Shown: piece after piece, positions 48,100 through 58,964 of the stretch
Numbering within the stretch: position 1 is the first letter of the stretch
How the letters are laid out: the number at the start of each line of letters is the position of its first letter
Origin: Manis javanica
Lineage: Eukaryota > Chordata > Mammalia > Pholidota > Manidae
Direction: 5' to 3'
Assembly: GCF_040802235.1 (NCBI RefSeq)
Contig: NC_133164.1
Span: 110,936,302-111,000,301, forward strand
DNA length: 64,000 nt
The notes under the pieces: generated by a model
The model's input: the letters and a program-made list of their open reading frames with translations, nothing else
What the model was told of the DNA's origin: nothing
Database searches by the model: none
Translations under genes and position numbers: made by a program

Positions 48100-49530
48100 C
48101 AAAAAATGTTAGCTGGTTTTGCCCCTAAAGCAATCCCTCACCCCATTCATAACAGCCACTCTGCTGTGCTAAGGGGATTGTAAAGTAGAGTGATACTTTG
48201 GTTATCTACCTAGCTCGTCTGACACCAGATGATAAGCATGTCTGCACATTTACAGCTTCAACTGGATCTAAGAACTGGGCCTTATTCACTGCCGGACTCC
48301 TAGTGGTCTGGGGAGCAAATAAACCAATAAATAAGTGAGTGAGCCAATTGTTGCATGAGAGATTAATACAGTTCTGTTTCTCACATGAGGGGAGGGAGAG
48401 TGCATGGAGTCAGCCTGTGTTTGGGAGATTTCATTCAGAACATTAATATGCTTATTTGTCTAAGGAAAGAGGAGAAGTTAAGCAATACTATACTTTGGTT
48501 TAAGATACACAATAAAGCAAAGATAACTGTATAATAATCAAGACCTAGGCAGAGGAATGCTTGACTGCTGACAGGAGTTGGACTAGATCTCTCTGGAGGA
48601 CATCGGCCGATAGGAGGTAAGACTGTTTATCCAACATCACAGTACTGCTGGAGATGGAGAAGGAGGAGCTGAACAGACACCGGGAGGCTGAGTCCCAGGC
48701 AAGGGGTGGGGCTGGGGACTCTGGGGTGTTTGGTGGTACTTGGGGACCTCGCTTGACTTTAATGACGTCCTTTGTAAGAACGTGTCAAACAGACAAAAGT
48801 GGGGGGCGGGGTGCAGTAACATCAAGAACTGGTTCACAAGGGATCTCCGGCCATCTCACGTGGAGGGAGTGTGTGCACCCTGAGGGTGGACCCTGCCCTG
48901 TGGCCAGCGGTGTGAGGATGGAAGGATGGCTGCTCACGTGTCACAGCTCCTGTGTTTCTCCTTCATCGAATGGCCTCTTTCCCAGTTTTTAACGGCCTAG
49001 AGTAAAGGAAGTGGAATTTGAACAGTGTTGAATATTGGTTTTGGTAGCTGGTTGTCTGCCACTTTAATGTCCTGGAGTATTTAGCTGTTCAGTGACATGT
49101 CAATGAGGTGTTAGGGTTGTGCCCCTGGGTGGATTCCGGATACCTTGGACGTATTAGATGTTACAACTCTAAATGGAGCATTTGGCCAATAGCTGGGTGA
49201 TATAGGCTCCAGAGTCACCCACGGCTGAAACCCATACATTATTTTGTTTGAAATGTGGGACTTCCGCAAGAGGATCACACCAAGAATTGCTTTAGTTCTC
49301 CACTTTACTTTGCGTTGACAAGATTGAAATATCTGATCATTATTTAAGATAATTCCTTAAAACCCAGTCCAACAATGTTAGGTGTTTTCCCGTACTGTGT
49401 TTGGCTAATTGTGTGACACTGAAAAGTCATTTTTCTCTCTGAGGTTTATGTTCACCATAAAAAGGTGAAAAAGTTTTAACCATGTGATTTCTATGGTCCT
49501 TCCAACTCTGACACCCATGACTATCTGAAA
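48100..49530. other. Nothing recognised
   Basis: No gene, named repeat or structured element that I can support. Confidence 0.4.
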
Positions 49531-49539
49531 TCGAGGGAA

Positions 49540-49680
49540 TTTAAATATTCAAATGTCCATGTTCTTTGGCTCAGTAATTCAATTTCTAGAAATTTTACCT
49601 TACACAACTATGAAGAAATGCACACACACACACACACACACATTCACTGTAGCATAAAACAAAAGGGTAGAGGCTGGGGC
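49540..49680 (+). repeat. Old L1 fragment with (CA)n microsatellite
   Basis: AATTTCTAGAAATTTTACCT is a diverged L1 ORF2-end motif. It is followed by an uninterrupted CA tract at 49621-49642. Confidence 0.75.
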
Positions 49681-49984
49681 TGAAAGAATCGGTGTCCATC
49701 TCCTGAACCTCTCCTGTCTTGTTAATTTGCTTCAGTTTCCACTGGTTGATCTATTGCTGCGGCTGGTGCCCACCCTTATGGCTAGGTGGATCACAAAACA
49801 CTTGTACAGGGTAGGAACTTTGGGCTGCATGGTCATCTGACGTCCCACAGTTGGACTTTCAGGATCTCCCAAGGACTGATACAGGAGCTGTTTCTCAAAA
49901 GGAGAGAAGTTATCTACAGAGGAGGTTTCCACAGCCATTCTCCAAGATGCACCAACTTCTGCACAGTTCAAACAGGTGAGTTAA

Positions 49985-50355
49985 GTCCTAACCCCTGGTA
50001 CCTGGGAATGTAACCTTATTTGGAAATAAGGGCCTTTCTTTGTAGATGCAATCAAGTTAAGATGAGGTCATATTGGAGTAGGGTGGGTCCTAAATCCAAT
50101 ATGAATGTTGCCTTTACAAGAAGAAGACAAAGGATACAGACACAGAGGGAAGCTGGTGTGAAGAGGGGGCAGAGGTTAGAGTAATGCTGCCACAAGCTGA
50201 AGAACACCTGGGGCCCCCAGACACTAGAAGAGGCAAGGAAGGATCCTCCCACACCTTGATTTCGGACCTCCAGCCTCCAGAACTGTAAACAAATTTCTCT
50301 CATTTTAAGCCACCCACCTTGTGGTTTTGGTTATGGCAGAAACTAATACACTGCA
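49985..50355 (+). mobile_element. MLT1-type (ERVL-MaLR) LTR, 5' end missing
   Basis: Contains ACCTTATTTGGAAATAAGGG, AAGTTAAGATGAGGTCATAT and CCTCCAGAACTGTAAACAAA, and ends GGCAGAAACTAATACA. Sense orientation. Confidence 0.86.
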
Positions 50356-50584
50356 TTTCAGCAATGAATTACAAGTGGGGAGAGCATCTCAGGAGGGCCT
50401 ATGTTCCCGTGGCTCTTTGTGCAGGCCAGTGCACTTGACACCATTTCCAGGGACAAGTCCCCCAGATGGCATATGCCTGTATCTAACACCTCTATAATGT
50501 ATGGTTTACAAAGCATTTTTACATATATGTTGTGATTGCTGTAACAAACAAGTCAAATAGTATCAATACAGTTTTTTTAAATAG

Positions 50585-52130
50585 ACCATTTTTTAGAGCA
50601 CTTTGGTGTGCACAGCAAAACTGAGTGGAAAATAAAGTGGTAAAGATACCTCAAGACAAATGCTGGGCATAAAACCCACAGGGCATAAATCTGCAAAGAA
50701 GTAAAAAGCTAACCTTTTCAGACAATATTGCTTCTCTCTCACTTACCAACTTTACATTTCCCTGTATGGCCCCGGAAGATGACTGGTTAGCCAGAGATGG
50801 CTAAGATTCCTCAAGGGAGGAGCAACCTAAGACAGGCACAGTCGCAGGGGGGCCATCAGGTGAGAAATTGGGGATCAACAGTGGTGAGGCTTAGAACCTC
50901 ACCCCCCCTGTTTTGAGAGAAATCTTCTGCATCCGTGGATGTTTTAATGCCCTTGTCTAGCTTGGATTAATACTTAGTTTATAGGCACACACCTGATGAT
51001 CTACATTTGCTTTCTTACAGCACTAAACTATGTTTTCTACCTTTATCTTGCATCTACCTACCACTTCAGCATTTTATTTAAAAAAAAATAATAATAAGGG
51101 AGAAATGTGGGATTCACATATAAATCAAGTATAAAAATCAAACGAATATTCATATTTGACCTGATTGTTTATAGTTCATGATGCGTGATCAAAACTGAAA
51201 GTTTCTGTGATGACTGCCCTTGTACTGTTCACCATGTAAGAACTTATTCACTATGTAAGAATTTGTTCACCATGTAAGAACTCGTTCGTTATGCTTCAGA
51301 AGATTGGAGACTGTTGAGAATTAGGCTTGGGGTTGATTAATGATTATGCATTGAGTCCCCTATACAGAATTTTATTGTTGTTAACAACCACTTGATCAAT
51401 AAATATGAGAGATGCCCTCTCAAAAAAAAAGCTGAGTGGAAAATAGAGATTTCCCATGTATCCCCTGCCCCACACATGCACAACATTCCCGTTACTAACA
51501 TCTCCCAACCAGAGTGGTACATTTGTTAGAACTGATGAGCCCACAGTGACACAAAATCAGTCAAAGTTCATAATTACATTAAGAGTCACTCCTGGTGTTA
51601 TAGATTCTGTGGATTTTGCCAGATGTATAGTGACATACACCCACAATCAGAGCATCGTACAGAATAGTTTCACTGCCCTAAAAATTCTTTTTGCTCTGCC
51701 TGGTCATCTCTCCCTTCCCACTAACTCTTTGCAGCCACTGATCTTTTTACTGTCTCCATAATTTTGCCTTTTTCAGAACATTATCTAGTTGGAATCGTAC
51801 AGGAACGGAACCTTTTCAAGTTGGCTTCTTGTGCTTAATTATATGCATTGAAGGTCCCTTCATGTCTTTTCAGTCTTGATATGATTTCTTTATCACTGAA
51901 TAATAGTCCACTGCCTGGATGTACCCCAGTTTGTTTATCTACTCAACCTACTGAAGGAGATTTTGATTGCTTTCAAGGTTTGGCAGTTATGAATAAAGCT
52001 GTTATAGACATCTCTGGGCAGGTTTTGTGTGGATGTAAGGTTTTCACTGCTTTGGGTAAATACTAAGGAGCATGATTACCATCTTACCATGTCAGAGTAG
52101 GTCTTTAAAAGACTAACCTATCTTCCAAAG
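50585..52130 (-). mobile_element. Old L1M-type 3' end, antisense, split by insertion
   Basis: The flanks of the retrocopy (50585-50634 and 51431 to about 52,130) join into one familiar antisense L1 3' sequence, containing pieces such as GAGTGGTACATTTGTTA, TTTCACTGCCCTAAAAAT and GCAGTTATGAATAAAGCTG. Divergence is high, so this is an old mammal-wide subfamily. Confidence 0.82.
50635..51430 (+). mobile_element. Retroposed LTR-element transcript (poly-A copy) with target-site duplication
   Basis: About 795 bp inserted in an old antisense L1. The preceding CTGAGTGGAAAATA (50621-50634) is repeated right after the tail at 51432-51445, so a 14-bp or longer target-site duplication brackets it. The copy ends with AATAAA at 51398-51403, then 18 bases, then A9. 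At 51101-51110 an A/G-rich tract (AAGGGAGAAA) is followed by TGTGGG, which looks like a polypurine tract and the start of a 3' LTR. The tail then falls where R would end and U5 is absent. This is the form expected when LINE machinery copies an LTR-retroelement mRNA. I see no coding frame. An alternative is a retrocopy of a non-coding cellular RNA. Confidence 0.68.
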
Positions 52131-52374
52131 TGACTGTAACCAATATAGTTTTTAATTTATGGATGAGGAAAAGGATTCATGGAAGTTAATCAACTAGTTG
52201 AAGATTGGACAGTACGAGGGGATTTCTACCCAGGGTCTGTTGGTATTGCTCCTTCCCCAGTGCTAAACCTAAGCAGGAGTGTGGAGGATATTGGGTTGGT
52301 AAAACCTGGACCCCAAGTTCGCTGGTCACAGTGACATGAACACTTACTCTTCTCCCACAAACCTGCTCCACTCA

Positions 52375-53440
52375 GCTTTTCTCCACTCACTTGAAGGCAA
52401 CTCTATTCTTCCAGTTCTTGAGGCTAAAAACCCTGGAGGCAGCCTTAACTTCCTTTCTTCTCTTGTACCTGATATCAATACTTTCAAAAAATCCTGAGGG
52501 TTCTACCTTCAAAATATATCAAATATATTCAAGATATATCCACATCTGAGCATATCTAAACACCTTCACGGCTACCACCTTAGTTCAAGCAACTATTGGT
52601 GCTAGATTTTAACTATCATTGTTTCTTCCTGATGGACTGATGAGAAATGCAACTTACAGTTTCATGCATCTAATGTTTGGAAGAATTACACAGACTAGCT
52701 TCTGCTCCGTAGATTTCACACCTTGTTTCTCCTCTATTACCCACATACTTCCAAGGCTAGATGGGGCAGGACACCCTCATTATCAGGATACCCCCTCTAG
52801 CGCAACTTCCTGCCATGATGTCAGGTGAGTTGGTACACTGAGTGGCAGTATTTCTAGTAGCCATTCCTACACCAGGATGACCATAAATATATCCACTAAG
52901 CCCACATGAAATGTATCTCCAACTCAACTACTCCTTGGCTTGATCCTGGAAATGCTCTTTGTGCCTTTAACGCGAATGGGAGTATGGTGGAGGGGGAGTT
53001 GGAATGTAAAGGAACAGGACTCATCCACTGGCAATTCGAACATCTTGCTTTTGAAATTTTTTAAATGCCATGTCACCATTTTTCTCCAAGGCTCTGGAAG
53101 GGGCTTTTGCAAGTGAAAGTTGCCAAAGTTTACCTTTCATTAGCTTCGTAGTGAATCAGCGTCTGGGATATCCTAAATTGCAAGCTGCTCCCTTCTCCCA
53201 GAGCACCTCAACCCTCTTATATGCTTTTCATTTCCATTGCACTACCACCCTCTAGTACTGTATAATTGACTTATTATTTCTCCCTCTGCTAGTATATAAA
53301 CTTCATGAGGGCAGGGATCTTTGCTTGTCTTGTCCCTGAGGTTTCTCAAGTGCCTAGAATAGGGACAAGTGCATAGTAGATCTTCCAAAAAGATCTGTGA
53401 ATAAGTGAATGAAATAAATAGTGCATAAATGAGTGAATGA
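52375..53440 (+). mobile_element. L2 LINE fragments
   Basis: The clearest piece is the 3' end at about 53,255-53,440: TATATAAACTTCATGAGGGC, AGGGATCTTTGCTTG and a CAAGTGCCTAGAATAGGGAC run. Earlier parts (52,375-52,600) are weaker matches. Confidence 0.62.
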
Positions 53441-54054
53441 GTGATCTAAAGATAACTAGGATCAAGACTCCAGTAATCCAGCATTCGGGAATTGTAAAAT
53501 TTGAGTTCTTTTCCAGACTCTTCCATTTAATCTTGACCATGTCATTTAACCTTTCCGGACCTCTGTTTCCTCGTGTATAAAATTAGGTCGTTATTTATTC
53601 ATTCAATTAATATTCATTGCGAGACAACTACGGTCAAGAGGATGCAAAGATGATTTCTTGCATTCAAACCCTCCTACTCTTGCAGACGGCAAAACTCTGA
53701 GGCTTCAAAAGTCCCGCCTCTTCCAAGCCCCGCACACCTGCCGAGCCGTTCGTTAGGCTCCTCCCCGATTCAGCGCGGCCGCCAGTGCAGAAGCCCCGCC
53801 TTCGGCGCAGTCATCCAATGGCCAAGATACACGGCTAGGTGAACGCGAAGAGGCTTTAGGTGTCCTCTTGGCGCCTGACCAGAGCCTTGGACAATTGAGT
53901 TCCTTGAATAGCCATTTCCTTGAGTTGCCTCTGCGATGTGCTGGATCACCCGCCCTCCCATGTTCGCTCGGAAAGCTCGGCCAAGGCTCCTGAGCCCCGT
54001 CGCTGCCCTCCCCAGGAGCCCTGGGTCTTCACTGGACGAGACTCGCGCCCCGCG

Positions 54055-54073
54055 GCATTGTGGGAGTGGTAGT
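54055..54073 (-). promoter_or_regulatory. second ZNF143-like motif, opposite strand
   Basis: GCATTGTGGGAGTGGTAGT reads ACTACCACTCCCACAATGC on the minus strand. This is one mismatch (C for R at position 6) from ACTAYRNNNCCCR, and it keeps the AATGC end of the long ZNF143 site. It faces the plus-strand site 52 bp downstream. Confidence 0.62.
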
Positions 54074-54125
54074 TTTATTTTCCTCCAGGTTCCTTCCAGG
54101 TGGACTAGTGGCCAAGACTCGCAGG

Positions 54126-54144
54126 ACTACGATTCCCAGAAGCC
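54126..54144 (+). promoter_or_regulatory. ZNF143 / ACTAYRNNNCCCR promoter motif
   Basis: ACTACGATTCCCAGAAGCC matches the conserved promoter motif ACTAYRNNNCCCR at every specified position. It also matches most of the longer ZNF143/THAP11 site (ACTACAATTCCCAGAATGC). It lies 121-139 bp before the SEC11C start codon, the usual distance for a proximal element. Confidence 0.8.
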
Positions 54145-54226
54145 TGAGCGAGTCACTGGTCACATGGCCTGCAAGACCGGGGTTGGTGGGAGGGGGCCGG
54201 GCTGGTGCTCCGCAGCTGTGACACCC

Positions 54227-54242
54227 GGAGCCCGCGGGCTCC
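54227..54242. other. 16-bp perfect palindrome before the SEC11C start
   Basis: GGAGCCCGCGGGCTCC is its own reverse complement and ends 22 bp before the ATG. If it is in the 5' UTR it could form a short GC hairpin or act as a dimeric DNA site; either role is inference. Confidence 0.55.
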
Positions 54243-54264
54243 CACGGCCCCCACAGATCCCGCC

Positions 54265-54351
54265 ATGGTGCGTGCGGGCGCCGTGGGGACGCATCTCCCC
54301 GCGTCCGGCTTGGACATCTTCGGGGACCTGAGAAAGATGAACAAGCGCCAG
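54265..54351 (+). CDS. SEC11C: SEC11C exon 1 coding part, 29 codons
   Basis: The start codon at 54265 sits in GATCCCGCCATGG, a good Kozak context with G at +4. The 29 codons read MVRAGAVGTHLPASG and then LDIFGDLRKMNKRQ, ending exactly at CAG/GTAAGA in phase 0. This matches the SEC11C N-terminus I know almost residue for residue; by memory the differences are conservative. Residues 1-29 are cytosolic. The exon lies in a CpG island, as expected for a housekeeping gene. Confidence 0.96.
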
Positions 54352-54520
54352 GTAAGAGGCCCGCGTGGGGGGCGCGCCTAGCGTCCGGGATCGGACGGCT
54401 GCTCTGCTTCGCGTCGGGGCTTCCCGGCTAGGGCTCCGGCAAGGACAGCGCCCGAGACTAGCGCCGGCGGCGACCCGAGGTTCCGGCGCCGGGCTGTCAG
54501 AGGCCCTGGGTTCGGATTCG

Positions 54521-57049
54521 CACAGACCCACGTGTGGGCTGCCTTCTTTCATTGACAAGAGCGCAGTTCGAGAGGGTGGCCAGGAACGGGAAGAGAATAG
54601 AAATCTAGTCCTTTGAATGTCACATGTGGTTGAGAAAGCGCGGAGAGGTGACTCGGCCGTGAGTGACAGTTGCCTGGAAGTATTTGAAGGGCCACCCAGT
54701 GGAAGAGGGAAGATTTCTTGGGGGCTCCTGAGGCCTGATGTCCAGAGAGGAAGGCTGCCCGCAAATAGAAGGGGCAGAAAGATAGGCGAAAGTGAACAAC
54801 TTTCTGATAATGGCAACGGCGCACTAATGCCTCCCAAAGCAATTTCCTCGCATTGTGGGAAGTTTTCTTCCCGACCAAGTCTTGGGACTAAATAAAGCTT
54901 GTGTCTAGAGAGCTCGCTGGTGGTGCTCAATCGTTGTGGGCTGAATTGGTGTACCAGATGGGATTCCAGAAGCCTTCTTTAACCTCTTAGATTTCGGCAT
55001 CTGGCTGCACCTTGAATGTGGGCGCAGCTTGCGTGGGGTCTTTGGGCAGCTGGGGTTGATTTCTCTTTTGCAACATCAGAAGAAAACTTCCTAGTTGCCC
55101 CTTCCTTTAGGGTAGTATCACAGTTTGGGGGACTTTCTCTCTCAAATATAAGGCAAGAGTGAGTAGGGACTTGAAAGGAACCTCCTTAACCAGGAAAGTT
55201 GCAATTGCTTAAGCTTCTGAATGGGGAATTTAGGGAAGCTGTAGGGCAAAATATAATAATGGATCCTAATAATAAATTATGCTAGGGAAAATGGAAGCTT
55301 CCTAGTGGAAATTTTTTATTGTCTTTGAAAATGGTACTAATCTTATGATTTTGATGGCATCCTGTTTCATTTGTCCCACTGTATTGAGGAGTGGGGTGAT
55401 GTCCATCGTAGGGCACAGCTTACTACTCTGGGCGTTTGGTTTGTTTCAGACTAAGTAAGTAGAGTTTCACACTAGTTCAGTAGCTTGGGAAATTTCAGTG
55501 TACTTGAATTTCATGAACTGTGTTTAGACCCTGGTTGTTTCTAGGTATGCATGGCTGAAGAGCTCCTGGGAGTGCCTGTGATTAAGATTGAGTTGTGGAA
55601 GTGATTATCAGTAGCTTGAAAAACCAACAGCTAATGCCTTGAGCATTGATGCTGTTTCCCAAGAAGTTCCTCCAGGAAACTGTGCTTTCTTTAAAAATGT
55701 AGACTTAATTGTTTTAAAAATATTTCCACTCTCAGTGATTGCCTATGTTTTGCTAGATTTCTAATTAAAATGCAGAAGCTCAAATCTGCTGCCTCCTGGT
55801 GCTTTTTTTTTTTTAAAGCTTTGTCTTTTTGCTTGTTTCTTTTTATTTTTCCCTCCAAAATAGCATCATATGACATCTTGTCAGGCATGCGTGCTTCACC
55901 AGTCTTGGAAGTGGGACCTCCTTTCTCTGTTGCCCCTGCTTACTATTAATTAAGGCAAGTGCCCCATGCAGACACAAGGAAGTCTGTGCAGTGAGGAAGA
56001 GAGGAAGAAATACAGCTACTGGCATTTCTGCTTCTTTGTCAGACAGAATATCAGGTCTGAAATGTTTGTTTAAAACTCTCAGACATTGGCTATTTCATCC
56101 TTGGTTGACAAAAGACTGAGTGTGGGCTTGCTTCTAAACTCTGCTGGCGTTATTAAGTGACAAGCATACAAAGTTGCATACATAGCAACAATGAAAGGCC
56201 CCAGGGAAACTTGATGGTGTATTTTATACATCCCAACCAGCTTGTCAGTAGTTCAAGCAAAATTATGTTTCTAGATTCCAGGATTTCAATCCTAGACCCA
56301 GATCAGTAGGTCCCTAAAAGGTAGAAAGAATGTTGGTCATGTGATCTGTGGTTTTGAAGTTAGATTGTTAGGTGTTTGTATAATTGGTGATCTCCTTAGC
56401 AAATAGATGTTGTGCTCAAAGGACGTTTTTTTGAGGAACTGATGTTATTTCTTGATGAGTTTCTCAAGCACAAGAGACTACACTGGAAAATATATTGTTA
56501 GTACCTGGTCTTTATTAGATAAATGGCAAGATTTTATGATTTTCTTTTATCAGGGTGTAGCCTGACGGTTTGAAAACCTATCTAAAAGTGGCAATGGCTG
56601 TTTAAAACTGTGGTTTGAGGCTTTCCTAATCAGATCTATAATTCTTAATGAAACAACATTTATTTGTTAAATCCTTTAAGTCAGGCAGAGCAGGTGGAAA
56701 AGTTTTTGACTGTGAACTCCAGTGAACAACTTCTTTGGACTGATTTGACTTGCAAGGCCGATTCTACTCTGCAGCAACAGTGTGATGTATTATGTAGCCC
56801 AACACTTTAACAATATCCGTCTAGCACTCCAGTTGCTTTTCTTACTCTCTGAGGAATTCAGTGATAGATTCATAATTTCCTATTGACACAATAGCCAAAG
56901 AGTTTTTTTTAAATGGTGAATCACTTTAATTTTAAATTATGTTTATTTTCCTATTTGCACTCACTACATCAAAATATCTTGTTATTTTAATTTACTTTTT
57001 ATATCCCCATTTTCAGCTGTATCCTTCATAATTATCTTGAATGGTATAA
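54521..57049 (+). other. SEC11C: SEC11C intron 1, 5' part
   Basis: Intronic sequence falling from CpG-island to AT-rich composition. I see no second exon or named repeat here. Confidence 0.6.
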
Positions 57050-57670
57050 TTTCACATAAGTGTGATATTAGCAGGAGATAGTTTTGAGCTCTGCTTTTCT
57101 TATCTTGCTATAATATTGGAGTATGTTTTTATGTTTTGTCACATTCTTCAAAATGATTATTTTAATGGCCATATAACATCTTGTCAAATGGCATTGCTTT
57201 AAACACTTTTTTCTCCAGATTTTGGAATTAATCCATGCTCATCAAAGGAATTTTAAAGAATAGAGAACACTTTAAAGAAGGAAAGCAATCACTCATAATT
57301 CCACCGTGCTAAGACAGACTCTGTTAGCAGCTTGGGGGATCTCCATGTGTTTGTTCTATAAACCATTTTGTAGTTTGTGGAGATCAGATTGCCTGTGTTT
57401 TTCATTTAACCTGTCTTAAGTGTTTTGTCTTGTTAAAATTCTTTATGCATTGTTTTAAATAGTACAATATCTACTCAGTCGTTTGTCCATTGCTCATTTA
57501 TTTCCTTCTTCCCGTTATTAGAAATAAGACTGTGATAAATTTCTTTGGTTCATAATTCCCTATCTGCCTCTGTATGACTGAACTCTTAGAAGTAGGATTG
57601 CTGGGCCAAGAGTAACCTCTTGGTACTCATGCCAACTTGCTTTCAGAATGGTTGCATCAATTTGCATGTC
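57050..57670 (-). mobile_element. Old L1M fragment, antisense, in SEC11C intron 1
   Basis: Contains AAATAAGACTGTGATAAATT, GAAGTAGGATTGCTGGGCCA and AGAATGGTTGCATCAATTTG, characteristic of diverged antisense L1 3' ends. Confidence 0.77.
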
Positions 57671-57939
57671 CACCACAATGCACTTACCAAGCAGAGTACT
57701 AGCACTGGAAAAAAAAAAAACTCTTTAAATCTGCTAGGTAAAAAAAAGTGGGGGGCGGTGGATGAAGATAGGATTTGGCCTGAACACTTTAAATGTTTAT
57801 TTACCACTAATATTTCTTCTTTGGAAAATCAATAGTTTTAAGTTTTTACCACCTTTTTAGTATGGGTTTTAGTGTTTTTCTTACTACTGGTTTGTTTGTG
57901 CCCCCCATGTACGAAAGATGTTTATGTTGTCACTATTTA

Positions 57940-58960
57940 TTCTACAAATTGAGTACTTAATTTTTGTCAGACTTGTGTTAAGCTTGGGCAAACAGCTGTG
58001 AACAAGGCCAAAATGAGCCTTTCCACTGTGGAACTTACAATCTAATGTGAGGATGCACTGAGTATATATAACAAATATACCTAGGCTGGTGTACAGCAGA
58101 GGTTGGCAAACCCCAGTCCACCACCTGTTTCATAAAGTTTTATTGGAACACGGCCATATTCATTCTTTTATGTAACATCTATAGCTGCTTTCCCGCTGCA
58201 ATTGCAGAGCTGAGTCATTTCAGTAGAGACTAGGTGGTCCATAAACCTAAAATATGTTTTATTTGGCCTTTTACAGAATAAGTTTGTTGACTCCTGGTCT
58301 AGTGGGTCAGGGAAGGCTTCTCTTGGGAACTGACTTTTGAAGTATGACGTGAGTGAGTGTTAGGTATGCTGAGGTGTCTTGGGAGAGAGCCTTCTGGGCA
58401 GAGGAAATAACCAGGTCAGGGTCCTGGAGTGGACAGGAGCATGTGCCCTTTGAAGCCCTGACAGATCCTATCACTGTAGCTGGAGTGCAGTGAGCTTCAC
58501 CAGCCTTGACTAGAGTCGGGGGTGTATCAGACAGGGCCTTAGAGACCGTAGTCATCCTCAGCGCAGGGGATGCAATCAGAGAGCTCTAAGAGGGCATAGA
58601 GGTGACCACAGGTGCGTTTGAAGATGAGTGCTGAGTGTTGTGTGAATAACACATTGGAAGTGGAGTGAGTGGGTATCACATTGAACGGTTAGCAGTCTCT
58701 TGCCCTGGGCAAATGGAAGGTCCCGGATAAGGGCTGCCAAGCCTAGTCGAGGGTGCCAGGGATTGCATGCCGCATGCCGCTGACGGACAGGCACAAGTGA
58801 AAGGGTGGAGGTCCTGGAAGAGCAAGAGCCCTGCCGGGTGTGGGCACAGCCAGAACAGGCATATGCCATCAGGCGGGGAGGGAGCATTCAATGAGAGACG
58901 TGGGCACTGAGCAGTTTCAGTGCCAGGCATGTTGCTGAGAATGGAGGGAGAGGGTGGTCG
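57940..58960. repeat. Ancient interspersed repeat split by a hAT element
   Basis: GTGAACAAGGCCAAAATGAG, GTGGAACTTACAATCTAATG, then after the hAT insertion TCAGGGAAGGCTTCTCTTGG and TTCTGGGCAGAGGAAATAAC. Same family as 5,995-6,740. Confidence 0.6.
58093..58300 (-). mobile_element. hAT-type non-autonomous DNA transposon (MER group)
   Basis: Begins CAGCAGAGGTTGGCAAACC, has AGTTTTATTGGAACACGGCC, and ends AAGTTTGTTGACTCCTGGTC: a complete short hAT element with matching termini. It interrupts an older repeat. Confidence 0.78.
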
Positions 58961-58964
58961 GAGA

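Larger units (their letters stand above)
53690..54520 (+). promoter_or_regulatory. SEC11C: SEC11C CpG-island promoter
   Basis: GC-rich, CpG-rich block around SEC11C exon 1. It contains GC boxes (CCCGCC near 53,710 and 53,795), a forward CCAAT at 53815-53819, two ZNF143-type motifs, and no TATA box near the start codon. This is a typical housekeeping promoter. The transcription start is not visible from sequence but is probably between about 54,145 and 54,230. Confidence 0.85.

Noticed and set aside
54160-54930. 256-codon open frame on the minus strand across SEC11C exon 1
   Set aside because: It is antisense to a secure exon in a CpG island, where stop codons are rare. Arg/Ser/Pro-rich with no family signature.
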